Assembly: GCA_902826775.1 (NCBI GenBank)
Contig: CADEHE010000004.1
Coordinates: forward strand, 292,927-356,926
DNA length: 64,000 nt
DNA from: an uncultured Pseudomonadota bacterium
Lineage (GTDB): Bacteria; Pseudomonadota; Gammaproteobacteria; Burkholderiales; JALYOK01
Direction of reading: 5' to 3'
In this document: piece by piece, positions 63,255-64,000 of the stretch
Position numbering within the stretch: position 1 is the stretch's first letter
How the letters are laid out: every line of letters starts with the position of its first letter
Notes under the pieces: model-generated
Databases searched by the model: none
Told to the model about the DNA's origin: nothing
The model's input: the letters and a program-made list of their open reading frames with translations, nothing else
Translations under genes and position numbers: made by a program

Positions 63255-64000
63255 CTAGATGTGCAGGGTGCGCTTGTCTACGGCCAGCGCCGCTTCGTGC
63301 ATCGCCTCGGAAAGCGATGGATGAGCGTGGACGATGCGCGCGATGTCTTCGCTACTGGCGCCGAATTCGATCGCTAGCGTTGCTTCGGCGATCAACTCGG
63401 AGGCGAATGGGCCGATGACGTGCACGCCGAGGATCTGGTCGGTCTTGGCGTCGGCAATCATCTTGACCATGCCGCCCGTCTCACCCAGGCCTTTCGCCCG
63501 GCCATTGGCGCTAAATGGAAAGAAGCCGGTGCGTATGGCTCGGCCAGCGGCTTTCAAGGTCTGTTCCGATTGACCCACCCAAGCGATTTCAGGCGCGGTG
63601 TAAATCACCCAAGGAATCGTATCGAGGTTCACGTGCGGTTTTTGCCCGGCCAAGCGCTCCGCGACGGCCACACCCTCTTCCATGCCTTTGTGCGCAAGCA
63701 TGGGGCCGCGCACCACGTCGCCGACGGCATAGATGCCCGCCACACCCGTGTAGCAGGCGTCGTCAACCTCAATAAAACCGCGCGTATCGGTTTTCACTCC
63801 TACGCCCTGCAAGTTGAGTCCGCTGGTGTTGGGTAAACGGCCGATGGCAACCACGAGCTTGTCGCATTCCATCTCGCGCGTTTCGCCGGCTTCCTCGAAC
63901 AAGACCTTTACTACATTCTTTTCGCGCTTGATGCTGTTGATCTTCACGCCCAGGCGAATGTCCAAACTTTGACTCTTGGTGAAGATCTTGAGCGCCTCTT
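63255..64000 (-). CDS. lpdA: dihydrolipoyl dehydrogenase, C-terminal part (5' end outside window)
   Basis: The frame is open to the right edge, so only the last 247 residues are visible; the TTG at 63965 is internal (the frame reads EALKIFTKSQSLDIRLGVKI across it). Motifs: the end of the NAD domain (MECDKLVVAIGRLPNTSGLN), the FAD motif GVAGIYAVGDVVRGPMLAHK and the dimer-interface catalytic dyad in VHAHPSLSEAMHEAAL. This is the E3 component that reoxidises dihydrolipoamide in 2-oxoacid dehydrogenase complexes. With zapE downstream it is probably the 2-oxoglutarate dehydrogenase E3, with the E1 and E2 genes beyond the window (inference). Confidence 0.93.
   Translation of the reverse strand, partial: EALKIFTKSQSLDIRLGVKINSIKREKNVVKVLFEEAGETREMECDKLVVAIGRLPNTSGLNLQGVGVKTDTRGFIEVDDACYTGVAGIYAVGDVVRGPMLAHKGMEEGVAVAERLAGQKPHVNLDTIPWVIYTAPEIAWVGQSEQTLKAAGRAIRTGFFPFSANGRAKGLGETGGMVKMIADAKTDQILGVHVIGPFASELIAEATLAIEFGASSEDIARIVHAHPSLSEAMHEAALAVDKRTLHI

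Overview
The window looks like chromosomal DNA of a GC-rich betaproteobacterium, probably Burkholderiales-like. The reasons are the lpdA-zapE pair at the right edge, a stand-alone aceK, prpE next to an acuI/yhdH-type reductase, a stand-alone TRAP-type binding protein, and dense high-GC coding with short gaps. This assignment is inference. I found no rRNA, tRNA, CRISPR array, transposase or phage gene.

Left region (1-25 kb). A divergent locus is centred on about 7.47-7.70 kb. Leftward run a membrane PAS/GAF sensor, a small DUF2282/BufA1-like (bufferin) precursor, two secreted HbpS/GlcG-like proteins (one fused to a cupin through a 30-bp tandem repeat), an SMP-30/gluconolactonase-like secreted protein and a broken methyltransferase gene with a strong terminator. 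Rightward run an EF-hand protein, a second bufferin precursor, DoxX, an SDR dehydrogenase, a double VOC protein, a GMC oxidoreductase, a glycogen-debranching-type enzyme, a large GH63-like glucosidase, an aquaporin-family channel and a fusion of two DoxX-like membrane domains to an NDH-2-type flavoprotein. Together these read as oxidation of released sugars with envelope electron disposal and metal or redox stress proteins; that synthesis is inference. Neither bufferin precursor has its usual modifying-enzyme genes nearby. A mercuric-reductase-like flavoprotein and a large diheme peroxidase follow.

Signalling island (24.7-34.4 kb). A decayed GAF gene is followed by a leftward histidine kinase/OmpR-type regulator pair. 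A rightward, translationally coupled run then encodes CheR, an HTH-REC protein, a CHASE-PAS hybrid histidine kinase interrupted by one extra A in an A tract, and a REC-EAL phosphodiesterase. No chemoreceptor, CheA, CheW or CheB gene is present.

Middle region (34.4-49.1 kb). It holds SDR enzymes, a coiled-coil/HARE-HTH-like protein, haem A synthase (cox15/ctaA), a ChrA chromate transporter, a catabolic-looking leftward set (SDR, ThDP enzyme, D-2-hydroxyacid dehydrogenase, TRAP binding protein without its permease), two proteins with a single POTRA-like domain and no barrel, a succinate-semialdehyde dehydrogenase, and two tandem OmpA-type lipoproteins that share a cysteine motif.

Right region (49.3-64 kb). 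It holds aceK, a GFA-family protein, a histone-deacetylase-family protein, an enolase-superfamily enzyme, a third HbpS/GlcG-like protein, YjbQ, an M81/MlrC peptidase, small hypothetical and hotdog proteins, prpE, an acrylyl-CoA-reductase-like MDR protein, a methyltransferase, zapE and the C-terminal part of lpdA, which runs off the window.
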